From the NCBI GenBank assembly GCA_015494065.1, contig WGCA01000031.1, positions 1-40,416 of the forward strand: 40,416 nucleotides of DNA. Reading direction: 5' to 3'. The DNA is from Thermodesulfobacteriaceae bacterium (GTDB lineage Bacteria > Desulfobacterota > Thermodesulfobacteria > Thermodesulfobacteriales > Thermodesulfatatoraceae). Shown in pieces: positions 26,863 to 33,892 of the stretch (position 1 is the stretch's first letter; every line of letters starts with the position of its first letter). The position numbers and the translations under genes are program-made. A model generated the notes under the pieces. The model saw nothing but the letters and a program-made list of their open reading frames with translations, made no database searches and had not been told where the DNA came from.

Positions 26863-28416
26863 ATGGCGACCAAACCCGTAGTACAGGAATTTCTACTTTC
26901 CCTGTCCCCTCCCTCCCTTGACGACCAGCGGGCGGATGAAGCCCGTCTGCGCCAGGCGTTAACAGAGAAATTGGAAGGCCAGGAACCCCGTATCACTCTT
27001 TCGGTCTTGAGAAAACTCCCCACCCTTTTGCGCGACTCAAAATTCAAAATAAAGGCCCGGGTGGCTTACGACGGCAAGGATTTCGTAGTATTTGACGTCC
27101 TCCCTCCCCAGGACAAGACACCCCTTTTGGGCCTTGGGGTGGACTTGGGGAGCACCGGGGTGGTCCTTTATCTTTATGACTTTTTGGAAGAAAAAACCAT
27201 CAGGAAACGTTCCTTCAAAAACCCCCAGATTCCTTTCGGGGAGGACATCTTAAACCGCCTGCACTACGCCGACCGCCCGCAAAGGCGCAAAGAGATCCAT
27301 GAAGTCACTTTAAAAGCGCTGAGAGAAGAGATCAGAAAGATCCTTTCTGACTTTCCGGAGGAGGCCCTGGCCTACGTGGCCCTTTGCGGCAACACCACCA
27401 TGAGCCACTTCTTCCTAAATCTTGAGACCCGCTACCTTTACCGGGAACCTTACATCCCGGCAGCAAGCTGGATCGACACTTTAAAGTTGAAAGAGTTTGC
27501 TCTCCCTGGTCACGAAGAGGGGTTGGTCTTCGTCTTTCCCAACCGGGGGAGTTACTTCGGCGGAGACCTCCTGGCCGGCATCCTGGCCGCAGGTCTTCAC
27601 CGCCGCGAGGAAATAAGTATCCTCATAGACGTGGGGACCAACGCGGAAGTGGTGTTGGGAAACAAAGAATTTCTGCTCGCCACCGCCGGGGCTGCCGGCC
27701 CGGCTCTAGAAGGGGGTATCCTGGCCTGCGGGATGCAAGCCGCCCCCGGGGCCATCGAAAGGGTAAGGATTGACCCGGAGACTTTAAATATAGAACTCAA
27801 AACCATAGATGACGAAAAACCGCGCGGGCTTTGCGGCTCAGGGGTGATTGACCTCCTGGCTCAGATGTTTCTGGCCGGCCTTATTGATCAGCGAGGAAAA
27901 TTTCTTCCAGAGAGATGGCCGGAAAGGTTTTGTACCATAAACGGGGAGCTCGCCTTTATCCTGGTGCCTGCCGAAGAATCAGCCACGGGAAAGCCCATTT
28001 ACGTCACCCAGGGGGAAGTAAAAAGTATTATCCGTTCCAAAGGGGCCATGTACACCATCTTGACGGTCCTCTGCCAGAGCATAGGCCTTGATTTCAAAGA
28101 CATCCACCGCTTTTACATCGCGGGAAGCTTCGGCAATTATATTGACCCCGAAATGGCCGTCTTAATCGGTATGTTACCAGACGTACCCCTTGAGCGTTTC
28201 GTCCCCTTGGGAAACGCCGCCGGTAAGGGTACGATAGAATTTTTAAAAAACCGGGAGGCTTTCTCTGAACTGAAACAAATTCTGGCCAACCTTACCTATC
28301 TTGAGATGAACGTGCGCCCCGAGTTTATGCAACTCCTAACGGGAGCCCTTTTTCTCCCTCACACGGACCTTTCCCTCTTCCCAAACGTCGCACGCAAGGT
28401 CAAGCCCTTAAAATAG
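26863..28416 (+). CDS. ASKHA-fold protein of the corrinoid-activator (RACo/DUF4445) type lacking the ferredoxin domain
   Basis: RACo-type proteins use ATP to reduce the cobalamin of corrinoid iron-sulfur proteins. This 517-residue protein has the linker (LRKLPTLLRDSKFKIKARV, about 46-64) and the ASKHA domains with GLGVDLGSTGVVLYLYDF, NPQIPFGEDILNRLHYA, LCGNTTMSHFFL and ILIDVGTNAEVVLG. The C-terminal FYIAGSFGNYIDPEMAVLIGMLPDV fits. The N-terminal [2Fe-2S] domain of about 90 residues is absent. An in-frame TAG lies just before the ATG, so no longer start exists. It may rely on a separate ferredoxin. Family is clear; the corrinoid target is unknown. It starts 40 bases after archease with a weak ribosome-binding site. 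Confidence 0.85.
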   Translation: MATKPVVQEFLLSLSPPSLDDQRADEARLRQALTEKLEGQEPRITLSVLRKLPTLLRDSKFKIKARVAYDGKDFVVFDVLPPQDKTPLLGLGVDLGSTGVVLYLYDFLEEKTIRKRSFKNPQIPFGEDILNRLHYADRPQRRKEIHEVTLKALREEIRKILSDFPEEALAYVALCGNTTMSHFFLNLETRYLYREPYIPAASWIDTLKLKEFALPGHEEGLVFVFPNRGSYFGGDLLAGILAAGLHRREEISILIDVGTNAEVVLGNKEFLLATAGAAGPALEGGILACGMQAAPGAIERVRIDPETLNIELKTIDDEKPRGLCGSGVIDLLAQMFLAGLIDQRGKFLPERWPERFCTINGELAFILVPAEESATGKPIYVTQGEVKSIIRSKGAMYTILTVLCQSIGLDFKDIHRFYIAGSFGNYIDPEMAVLIGMLPDVPLERFVPLGNAAGKGTIEFLKNREAFSELKQILANLTYLEMNVRPEFMQLLTGALFLPHTDLSLFPNVARKVKPLK

Positions 28417-28435
28417 TCAACTAAAGGCTCATAAT

Positions 28436-30166
28436 CTAATATTCTTTAGAGGACCACATGTCTCGGGTAAAACGAACCACTTTATTCCGCCCTCCTTCTT
28501 TGGCTTTGTACAAAGCCACGTCTGCATATTTAATAGCTTCCCATATTCCTTTAGCGTCAATTGGGAATTCGCTGACGCCTATAGAAATAGTCCTCTTAAT
28601 CACCCCTTTTGGGGTCTCAAACTCTTGAGCTTCTACTATACTCCTTAACTTCTCAGCTATCTTTAGACTATCACCTTCTTTTACGTCTACTAGAAGAATC
28701 AAAAACTCTTCTCCTCCAAATCTTACTACTAAATCAGAAGCTCTTACGTGTTTTTTAAGAAGATTAGCCGTCTCTTTTAAAATCTTGTCTCCTATATCAT
28801 GACCATATCGATCATTTATAGACTTAAAATAATCAAGATCCGCCATAAGAACACCCAAGACTGTTTTCCGTCGAAGAACACCTGCTATTAAATTATCGAT
28901 AGCTTCTTCTAGAAAGCGGCGATTATAAAGTCCGGTAAGAGGGTCTTTTAAAGTCTGGTCTTTTAAAGATTCGGCATATCTCTTTGCTTCGATTACTGGA
29001 ACGGCTTCTCGGATATATCTTTCTGCAATTCTTAATTTTTCTTTAATTCTTTTAGAACGCCTGTTTTCGGGTGTCTTTGGCAGAATAATTTGAGCTACTC
29101 CTATACACTGGCCACCACTCATAAAAGGCACACAATAGTGTTCTGCTTCATCTTTCCATAAAAAGAGAGAACATATTCTTGGTTGAATAATAGAATTGAT
29201 TACGTGGCCGGTTCTTTTAGCACGACAAAAATTGGCATTAAAAAGTTTTTCATGATTAACCTCCAGATCTGGTGGAGAAACATGAACCACCGTCATTGTA
29301 TTTTGCGAATTTGATACTTCATATAGTGCAAAGATCTCTATGCCAAGCTTTTCTTTAAACACTTGAGCCAATCGTTCATATACGTCTTTTACAGTTTGAT
29401 CCTCCTCAATAGTATGTTTAAAAATAGCAAGTTCAGTATAATTACGTAATAAATTTTTTACTGCTTCTGAGAGTTTTCCGATTTCGTCTTTGGCCTCGTG
29501 TTTCCACTCACAATATTCAGGATCTTCCAGACAGTAATGTTCTCCCTCAACAAATAAATTGTCAATTTTTTTAGTAATAATATCAAGGGGTCTTTTAACC
29601 ATAAAGAAAAAAGCCAAACCACCCCAGAAAAGACATAAAATCAAGATACCAAAAATGAGTAAATAAAAAGAAGAGGCATTTTCGGAAAGGGCCCCTAATT
29701 CTTTTTGCAACATTTCCTCTTCTTTTAATGACCAATCAAGGATCTTTTGAAATTCTTTTCGCATTTCCTGGTAAGAATTAGCCTTGACAAGGCGGGTCAA
29801 AATATCCTTTAAATAAGGATCTTTAACAGAGCTAACAATCCGAATAATTTTCTTGTTTCCCTTTTCGTAAATTCCTCCTTGAAGACCAACGTAGGCCAAT
29901 TTACGAATGGCATTTTTTATTCGCTCCTTTTCCTCGGCATTTGCCTCTTCCAGCCTTTCCAAAAGATAAAGTCCTTCCTGGGCCAGGGATTTGTAGGCGT
30001 AAATGGGCGCCCTCTCGAGATGATCTTTGAGTTTGTGCAATTGAGCGTGAAAATAAAAGGCTATGAGGGTATTGATGGCAACGCAGATGGCGATAACAAA
30101 ACCAACTTTCCAAAACAGACTCAAATTCAATAAAAATCGGATTAATTTACACGATCTGTATCCCAT
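28436..30166 (-). CDS. Membrane diguanylate cyclase: HAMP-GAF-GGDEF with clustered cysteines
   Basis: From the ATG at 30166, 576 residues. Membrane helix 1 is about 12-36, a helical periplasmic sensor follows, helix 2 is about 165-185 (FYLLIFGILILCLFWGGLAFFF), then HAMP. A GAF-like domain follows, and the C-terminal GGDEF domain has DPLTGLYNRRFLEE and RASDLVVRFGGEEF. The active-site GGEEF and the RxxD inhibitory site are intact, so it should make cyclic di-GMP with product inhibition. Cysteines cluster in YCLEDPEYC and in the GAF part (FCRAKRTG, RICSLF, HYCVPF, QCIGV), as if for a metal or redox sensor. Longer starts (ATG 30214, GTG 30274) are possible; AAGGAAG is closest to 30166. AT-rich relative to its neighbours. 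Confidence 0.9.
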   Translation of the reverse strand: MGYRSCKLIRFLLNLSLFWKVGFVIAICVAINTLIAFYFHAQLHKLKDHLERAPIYAYKSLAQEGLYLLERLEEANAEEKERIKNAIRKLAYVGLQGGIYEKGNKKIIRIVSSVKDPYLKDILTRLVKANSYQEMRKEFQKILDWSLKEEEMLQKELGALSENASSFYLLIFGILILCLFWGGLAFFFMVKRPLDIITKKIDNLFVEGEHYCLEDPEYCEWKHEAKDEIGKLSEAVKNLLRNYTELAIFKHTIEEDQTVKDVYERLAQVFKEKLGIEIFALYEVSNSQNTMTVVHVSPPDLEVNHEKLFNANFCRAKRTGHVINSIIQPRICSLFLWKDEAEHYCVPFMSGGQCIGVAQIILPKTPENRRSKRIKEKLRIAERYIREAVPVIEAKRYAESLKDQTLKDPLTGLYNRRFLEEAIDNLIAGVLRRKTVLGVLMADLDYFKSINDRYGHDIGDKILKETANLLKKHVRASDLVVRFGGEEFLILLVDVKEGDSLKIAEKLRSIVEAQEFETPKGVIKRTISIGVSEFPIDAKGIWEAIKYADVALYKAKEGGRNKVVRFTRDMWSSKEY

Positions 30167-30289
30167 CTTCCTTGTTCTATTCGGTATCTCTCCAAAAACT
30201 TTTAAATTTTTCATCTTTAAAAACACTGTTCTTAAAAAACTTTTAATTTGATACCTAAGTCTCCATTGAAACACGCAAAATTGGATTTA

Positions 30290-30336
30290 ACACAACATCT
30301 TGTGTTTTTTCTGGTTGACTACCCCAATAAAATGGG
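30290..30336 (+). promoter_or_regulatory. NrdR-box-like palindromes upstream of nrdD
   Basis: ACACAACATCTTGTGT (30290-30305) fits the NrdR-box palindrome (ACAC...GTGT). A degenerate second copy starts at 30321 (ACCCCAATAAAATGGG), 31 bases later, which is the usual spacing of paired NrdR boxes. The first box lies upstream of the -35 and the second lies in the promoter spacer. NrdR is the ATP/dATP-sensing repressor of ribonucleotide reductase genes. Confidence 0.75.
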
Positions 30337-30343
30337 TTATTAG
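30315..30343 (+). promoter_or_regulatory. nrdD promoter
   Basis: TTGACT (30315-30320), a 17-base spacer and TATTAG (30338-30343) precede the nrdD ATG by 29 bases. The spacer holds the second NrdR-like box, so repression by occlusion is expected. Confidence 0.65.
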
Positions 30344-30372
30344 GTCTTTAAAGTCTTTCCCGGGAGGTTGAG

Positions 30373-32442
30373 ATGGAGCCCTTGGTACGTAAACGTGACG
30401 GGAAATTTGTGCCCTTTGACCGCCGCCGTATCGTAAACGCCGTCTTCAAAGCCATAAAAGCGGTAGGCCAGACGGACCGCAAAATTGCCGAGGCCATTGC
30501 TGACGAAGTGGCCCTTAAGCTCTACCGGACCTTCTTTAAATTCGGCAACGTCCCCCACGTGGAACAGATCCAGGACATTATCGAAGAGACCCTCATCGCC
30601 CACGGATTAAGTGAAGTGGCCAAGGCCTACATCCTCTACCGGGAAAAGCGCAAACAGGCCCGGGAAATAGGCAAGGCCATCGTTGACGGCATCAACCTCA
30701 TCGAAGATTACCTCACCCGGGAAGACTGGCGGGTCCAGGAAAATTCCAATATGAATTATTCCCTCCAGGGGCTCAATTTTCACATCTCCTCTTCGGTAAT
30801 CGCCCGCTATTGGCTCACCAAGCTTTATCCCGCCGAAATCGGGGAGGCCCACCGGGAAGGCGACTTTCATATCCACGACCTGGGGATCCTCGGGCCCTAT
30901 TGTGTGGGCTGGGACCTTTACGACCTCTTGCTACGCGGCTTCGGCGGAGTGCCGGGGAAGGTAGAATCTACTCCGGCCAAGCACTTCCGCACCGCCCTGG
31001 GCCAGATCGTAAACTTCTTCTACACCCTGCAGGGGGAAGCCGCGGGGGCCCAGGCCTTCTCCAATTTTGACACCCTGCTGGCCCCCTTCATCCGTTACGA
31101 CAAGCTCTCTTATACCGAAGTAAAACAGGCGCTTCAGGAGTTCCTCTTTAACGTAAACGTCCCCACCAGGGTGGGTTTCCAAACGCCGTTTACCAACCTC
31201 ACCATGGACCTCAAGGTGCCTGAAAGCTTCCGGGAGATGGCGGTGGTGGTAGGGGGAAAGACTCGGGCCGAGACTTACGCGGAATTCCAAAAAGAGATGG
31301 ACATGATCAACCGGGCCTTTTGCGAACTCATGATGGCCGGCGACGCCAAAGGCCGCATCTTCACCTTCCCCATCCCCACCTACAACATCACCAAGGACTT
31401 CGATTGGGAAAACCCGGCCCTTGAGCCCCTCTGGGAAATGACCCGCAAATACGGCATCCCTTATTTTGCCAACTTCGTAAACTCGGACATGGACCCCAAC
31501 GACGCCCGTTCCATGTGTTGCCGCCTGAGGCTCGATAACCGGGAGTTGCGTAAGCGCCAGGGAGGGCTCTTCGGTTCGGCGCCCCTTACCGGCTCCATCG
31601 GCGTGGTGACCTTAAATCTTCCCCGGATTGCATATCTGGCCACCTGTGAGGAAGATTTCTTTGACCGCTTGGCCCATCTCATGGAACTTGCCAAAATCTC
31701 CCTTGAGATCAAGCGCAAAGTTATCGAGGACTTTACCGAAAAGGGACTCTACCCTTACTCCCGGGTATATCTCTCTGGAGTCAAGGAAAAGACCGGGGCC
31801 TATTGGACCAACCACTTTGCCACCATCGGCATCCTGGGAATGAACGAGGCCTGCTTAAACTTCCTGGGGGAGCCCATCTATACCAGCGCCGGCAAAGAAT
31901 GGGCCAAAAAGGTACTCCTTTTCATGCGGGATAAGATCGCCGAATTCCAGGAGGAAACCGGAAACCTCTATAACCTCGAAGCCACTCCCGCGGAAGGGGC
32001 CAGTTACCGCCTGGCCCGTATCGACAAAAAGAAGTTTTACCGCATCCTTACCGCCGGCACGGAAGATACCCCTTATTACACCAATTCCGTGCATCTGCCG
32101 GTGCACTACACCGACGACGTCTTCGAGATCTTAAGCCACCAGGACGAGCTTCAGTGCCTCTTCACTGGGGGGACGGTGGTCCACCTCTTCATCGGGGAAG
32201 AAATACCGAACACCCAGATGGTAAAAGAGCTCGTCCGGGCCATTGTGAGCCGTTTCCGCCTGCCCTATTTTTCCATCACCCCTACTTTCTCCATTTGTCC
32301 GGTACACGGCTATCTCCCCGGCAAACACACGGTCTGCCCTTATCCTCATACGGAAGAGGAATTGGCCCGTTACGGGCAGGAAATCGAAATCCCGGAGTTT
32401 GACCTGGCCACTTTATCCGAAAAGGCTTACCGCAAAGTCTAG
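30373..32442 (+). CDS. nrdD: Anaerobic (class III) ribonucleoside-triphosphate reductase, large part, lacking the glycyl-radical loop
   Basis: Makes deoxynucleotides without oxygen. The protein has 689 residues with an N-terminal ATP-cone (about 3-92, including FDRRRIVNAVFKAI). The class III barrel follows, with MCCRLRLDN (C382, C383; finger-loop cysteine region), GSIGVVTLNLPR and GGTVVHLFIGE. The C-terminus reaches TPTFSICPVHGY (C642) and HTVCPYP (C655). There the usual CPxCG is missing and the chain ends in EKAYRKV, before any RVxGY motif. The radical loop is instead encoded by the next gene, in the same frame beyond a TAG and a TAA. GGGAGG precedes the ATG. NrdG is not in the window. Confidence 0.95.
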   Translation: MEPLVRKRDGKFVPFDRRRIVNAVFKAIKAVGQTDRKIAEAIADEVALKLYRTFFKFGNVPHVEQIQDIIEETLIAHGLSEVAKAYILYREKRKQAREIGKAIVDGINLIEDYLTREDWRVQENSNMNYSLQGLNFHISSSVIARYWLTKLYPAEIGEAHREGDFHIHDLGILGPYCVGWDLYDLLLRGFGGVPGKVESTPAKHFRTALGQIVNFFYTLQGEAAGAQAFSNFDTLLAPFIRYDKLSYTEVKQALQEFLFNVNVPTRVGFQTPFTNLTMDLKVPESFREMAVVVGGKTRAETYAEFQKEMDMINRAFCELMMAGDAKGRIFTFPIPTYNITKDFDWENPALEPLWEMTRKYGIPYFANFVNSDMDPNDARSMCCRLRLDNRELRKRQGGLFGSAPLTGSIGVVTLNLPRIAYLATCEEDFFDRLAHLMELAKISLEIKRKVIEDFTEKGLYPYSRVYLSGVKEKTGAYWTNHFATIGILGMNEACLNFLGEPIYTSAGKEWAKKVLLFMRDKIAEFQEETGNLYNLEATPAEGASYRLARIDKKKFYRILTAGTEDTPYYTNSVHLPVHYTDDVFEILSHQDELQCLFTGGTVVHLFIGEEIPNTQMVKELVRAIVSRFRLPYFSITPTFSICPVHGYLPGKHTVCPYPHTEEELARYGQEIEIPEFDLATLSEKAYRKV

Positions 32443-32466
32443 AAAAATTAAGCAAAAGGAGGCTTT

Positions 32467-32640
32467 ATGAAGAAAAAAATTGAAATCCCCAAGGTCAAGG
32501 TAAAGGCCGTTCCGGTGGAAGTTTACTCCAGGGTGGTGGGGTATTTCCGCCCGGTCCAAAACTGGAACAAGGGTAAACAACAGGAATTTAAGGAACGCAA
32601 ACACATTCCCGTGCGGAAACTCACCTGCGGTTGCGGGTAA
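32467..32640 (+). CDS. Separate 57-residue glycyl-radical subunit of NrdD
   Basis: A 57-residue basic protein whose core EVYSRVVGYFRPVQNWN followed by KGKQQEFKERK is the C-terminal glycyl-radical loop of class III reductases. The radical glycine should be G25 (RVVGY). It ends in LTCGCG, giving two cysteines that could complete the zinc site. AAAAGGAGG ends 4 bases before the ATG. Two in-frame stops (32440, 32449) separate it from nrdD, so it is translated on its own. I infer that it docks in the NrdD barrel and is activated by NrdG, somewhat like the YfiD/GrcA spare part of pyruvate formate-lyase, but as the only copy here. Motif identity is firm; the assembly is inferred. Confidence 0.9.
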   Translation: MKKKIEIPKVKVKAVPVEVYSRVVGYFRPVQNWNKGKQQEFKERKHIPVRKLTCGCG

Positions 32641-32647
32641 AGGCCCT

Positions 32648-32677
32648 CCCCTCCACCGTTTTGGATCGGTGGAGGGG
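32648..32677. terminator. 11-bp hairpin between the glycyl-radical gene and ssb
   Basis: CCCCTCCACCG and CGGTGGAGGGG pair perfectly across an 8-base loop in the 38-base gap between convergent stops. No T-tract follows on either strand, so it would act as a stem-only terminator or barrier for both units. Confidence 0.65.
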
Positions 32678-32678
32678 G

Positions 32679-33092
32679 CTAGAACGGGAGGTCTTCTTCG
32701 GGGGGTGGTTCGTCTATAAAGTCGTCCGGACCAGAGGCTGGGCCAGTGGCCGGCCCCACTTCTTCCCGGCGCCCAAGCATTTGCATATTCTGGGCCACGA
32801 TCTCGGTAACGTAGCGTTTGACCCCGTCTCGGTCTTCATAGGACCGGGTCTGAAGCCGACCTTCAATATAGACCTGCCGCCCTTTGGATAGATATTCACC
32901 ACAGATTTCCGCCAGGCGCCCAAAGGCCACGATCCGGTGCCATTCGGTGCGTTCCTGGCGTTGGCCGTTTTTGTCCGTCCAGCGTTCCGAGGTAGCGATA
33001 CGGAAGGTGGCCACGGGCTGACCGTCTGCGGTGTAGCGTATTTCCGGGTCTGCCCCCAGCCGGCCGATCAAAATAACCTTATTCACGCTCAT
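32679..33092 (-). CDS. ssb: Single-stranded DNA-binding protein
   Basis: A 137-residue SSB. The OB-fold fills about 1-105 ([20 protein letters not shown] at the start, [21 protein letters not shown] in the middle). A short Gly/Pro-rich linker follows, then the acidic tip EEDLPF that recruits repair and replication partners. The ATG at 33092 has AAAGGA 10 bases upstream; the upstream open frame is not family sequence. It is the last gene of the minus-strand group rtcB, HIT, yjbQ, ssb. Confidence 0.96.
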   Translation of the reverse strand: MSVNKVILIGRLGADPEIRYTADGQPVATFRIATSERWTDKNGQRQERTEWHRIVAFGRLAEICGEYLSKGRQVYIEGRLQTRSYEDRDGVKRYVTEIVAQNMQMLGRREEVGPATGPASGPDDFIDEPPPEEDLPF

Positions 33093-33130
33093 AACAAGCC
33101 CACATCCTTTCAAAAGAATTTTTAAAAAAC

Positions 33131-33523
33131 TTAATCCGACACCACCTTCACGTAAACCTTACGGGTCCGGGGGCCGTCGTATTCCGCCAGGAAGATGCGC
33201 TGCCAAGTCCCCAGATTGAGCTTGCCCTCTTCGACGAAGACAAAGGTCCCCGGGCCCGTCAAAGAGGCCTTCACGTGGGCGGGAGAATTGCCTTCCAGGT
33301 GTCGGTAATTGAACTTCCACGGCACGAAATGGTTTAAGACGGAAATTACGTCTTCGGCCACCGCCGGGTCAGCCCCCTCGTTAATAATGAGGCCCGCGGT
33401 GGTATGGGGACAGTAAAGATAACAGATCCCGGAGGTAACCCCGGCCACCGCCTTGGCTACCTCCGGGGTAATGTCTACCAGTTCCGTCTGACGGTTGGTT
33501 TTGACCGTGATGGTTTTGATCAT
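33131..33523 (-). CDS. yjbQ: YjbQ/UPF0047 family protein
   Basis: A 130-residue protein of the YjbQ family, sometimes named secondary thiamine-phosphate synthase because some members complement thiE mutants weakly; the physiological role is unsettled. The hallmarks are [22 protein letters not shown] (about 38-59), [17 protein letters not shown] and [22 protein letters not shown], with the conserved histidines of the putative metal site. It follows the HIT gene by 17 bases on the same strand. Confidence 0.92.
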   Translation of the reverse strand: MIKTITVKTNRQTELVDITPEVAKAVAGVTSGICYLYCPHTTAGLIINEGADPAVAEDVISVLNHFVPWKFNYRHLEGNSPAHVKASLTGPGTFVFVEEGKLNLGTWQRIFLAEYDGPRTRKVYVKVVSD

Positions 33524-33540
33524 AAAAAGACCCCCTAAAT

Positions 33541-33870
33541 TTATTTCCAGCCCCCGATAAGGTGGAGGTGCAGGTGAAAGATCAACTGGCCGCCGCCTTT
33601 TTCTACGTTAAAGAAGAGACGGTAGCCACTTTCGGCCGTACCCAGTTCCTTGGCCAGCTTCTTGGCCACCATGATCATCTCCGCTACCAGGGGAGCGTCT
33701 TCCTCGGTGAGATCGTTGATACTACGGATATGTTTTTTGGGGACAATGAGGATATGAATGGGGGCCTGCGGGTTGATGTCCTTAAAGGCCACGATATTTT
33801 CCCCTTTATAGACGAAATCTGCCGGAATCTCACCGTTTATGATCTTACAGAAGATACAATCCTGCCCCAT
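33541..33870 (-). CDS. HIT-family (HinT-like) nucleotide hydrolase
   Basis: A 109-residue purine-nucleoside phosphoramidase-type protein. CIFCKIINGEIPADFVY (about 5-21) carries the zinc-type CxxC of HinT. The catalytic triad region is GGQLIFHLHLHLIGGW, with the His-x-His-x-His motif. HinT proteins hydrolyse AMP-lysine and other nucleoside phosphoramidates and adenylate intermediates. Lying 22 bases after rtcB, it may clear nucleotidylated by-products of RNA ligation; that link is inference. AAAGGAGG precedes the ATG. Confidence 0.94.
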   Translation of the reverse strand: MGQDCIFCKIINGEIPADFVYKGENIVAFKDINPQAPIHILIVPKKHIRSINDLTEEDAPLVAEMIMVAKKLAKELGTAESGYRLFFNVEKGGGQLIFHLHLHLIGGWK

Positions 33871-33892
33871 AAAACACCTCCTTTTTTCTTTT

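Noticed and set aside
32440-32466. Readthrough or pyrrolysine-type recoding of the nrdD TAG to give one full-length NrdD
   Set aside because: The frame is the same, but a TAA follows at 32449, and a perfect ribosome-binding site precedes a new ATG at 32467. Two stops would have to be bypassed.
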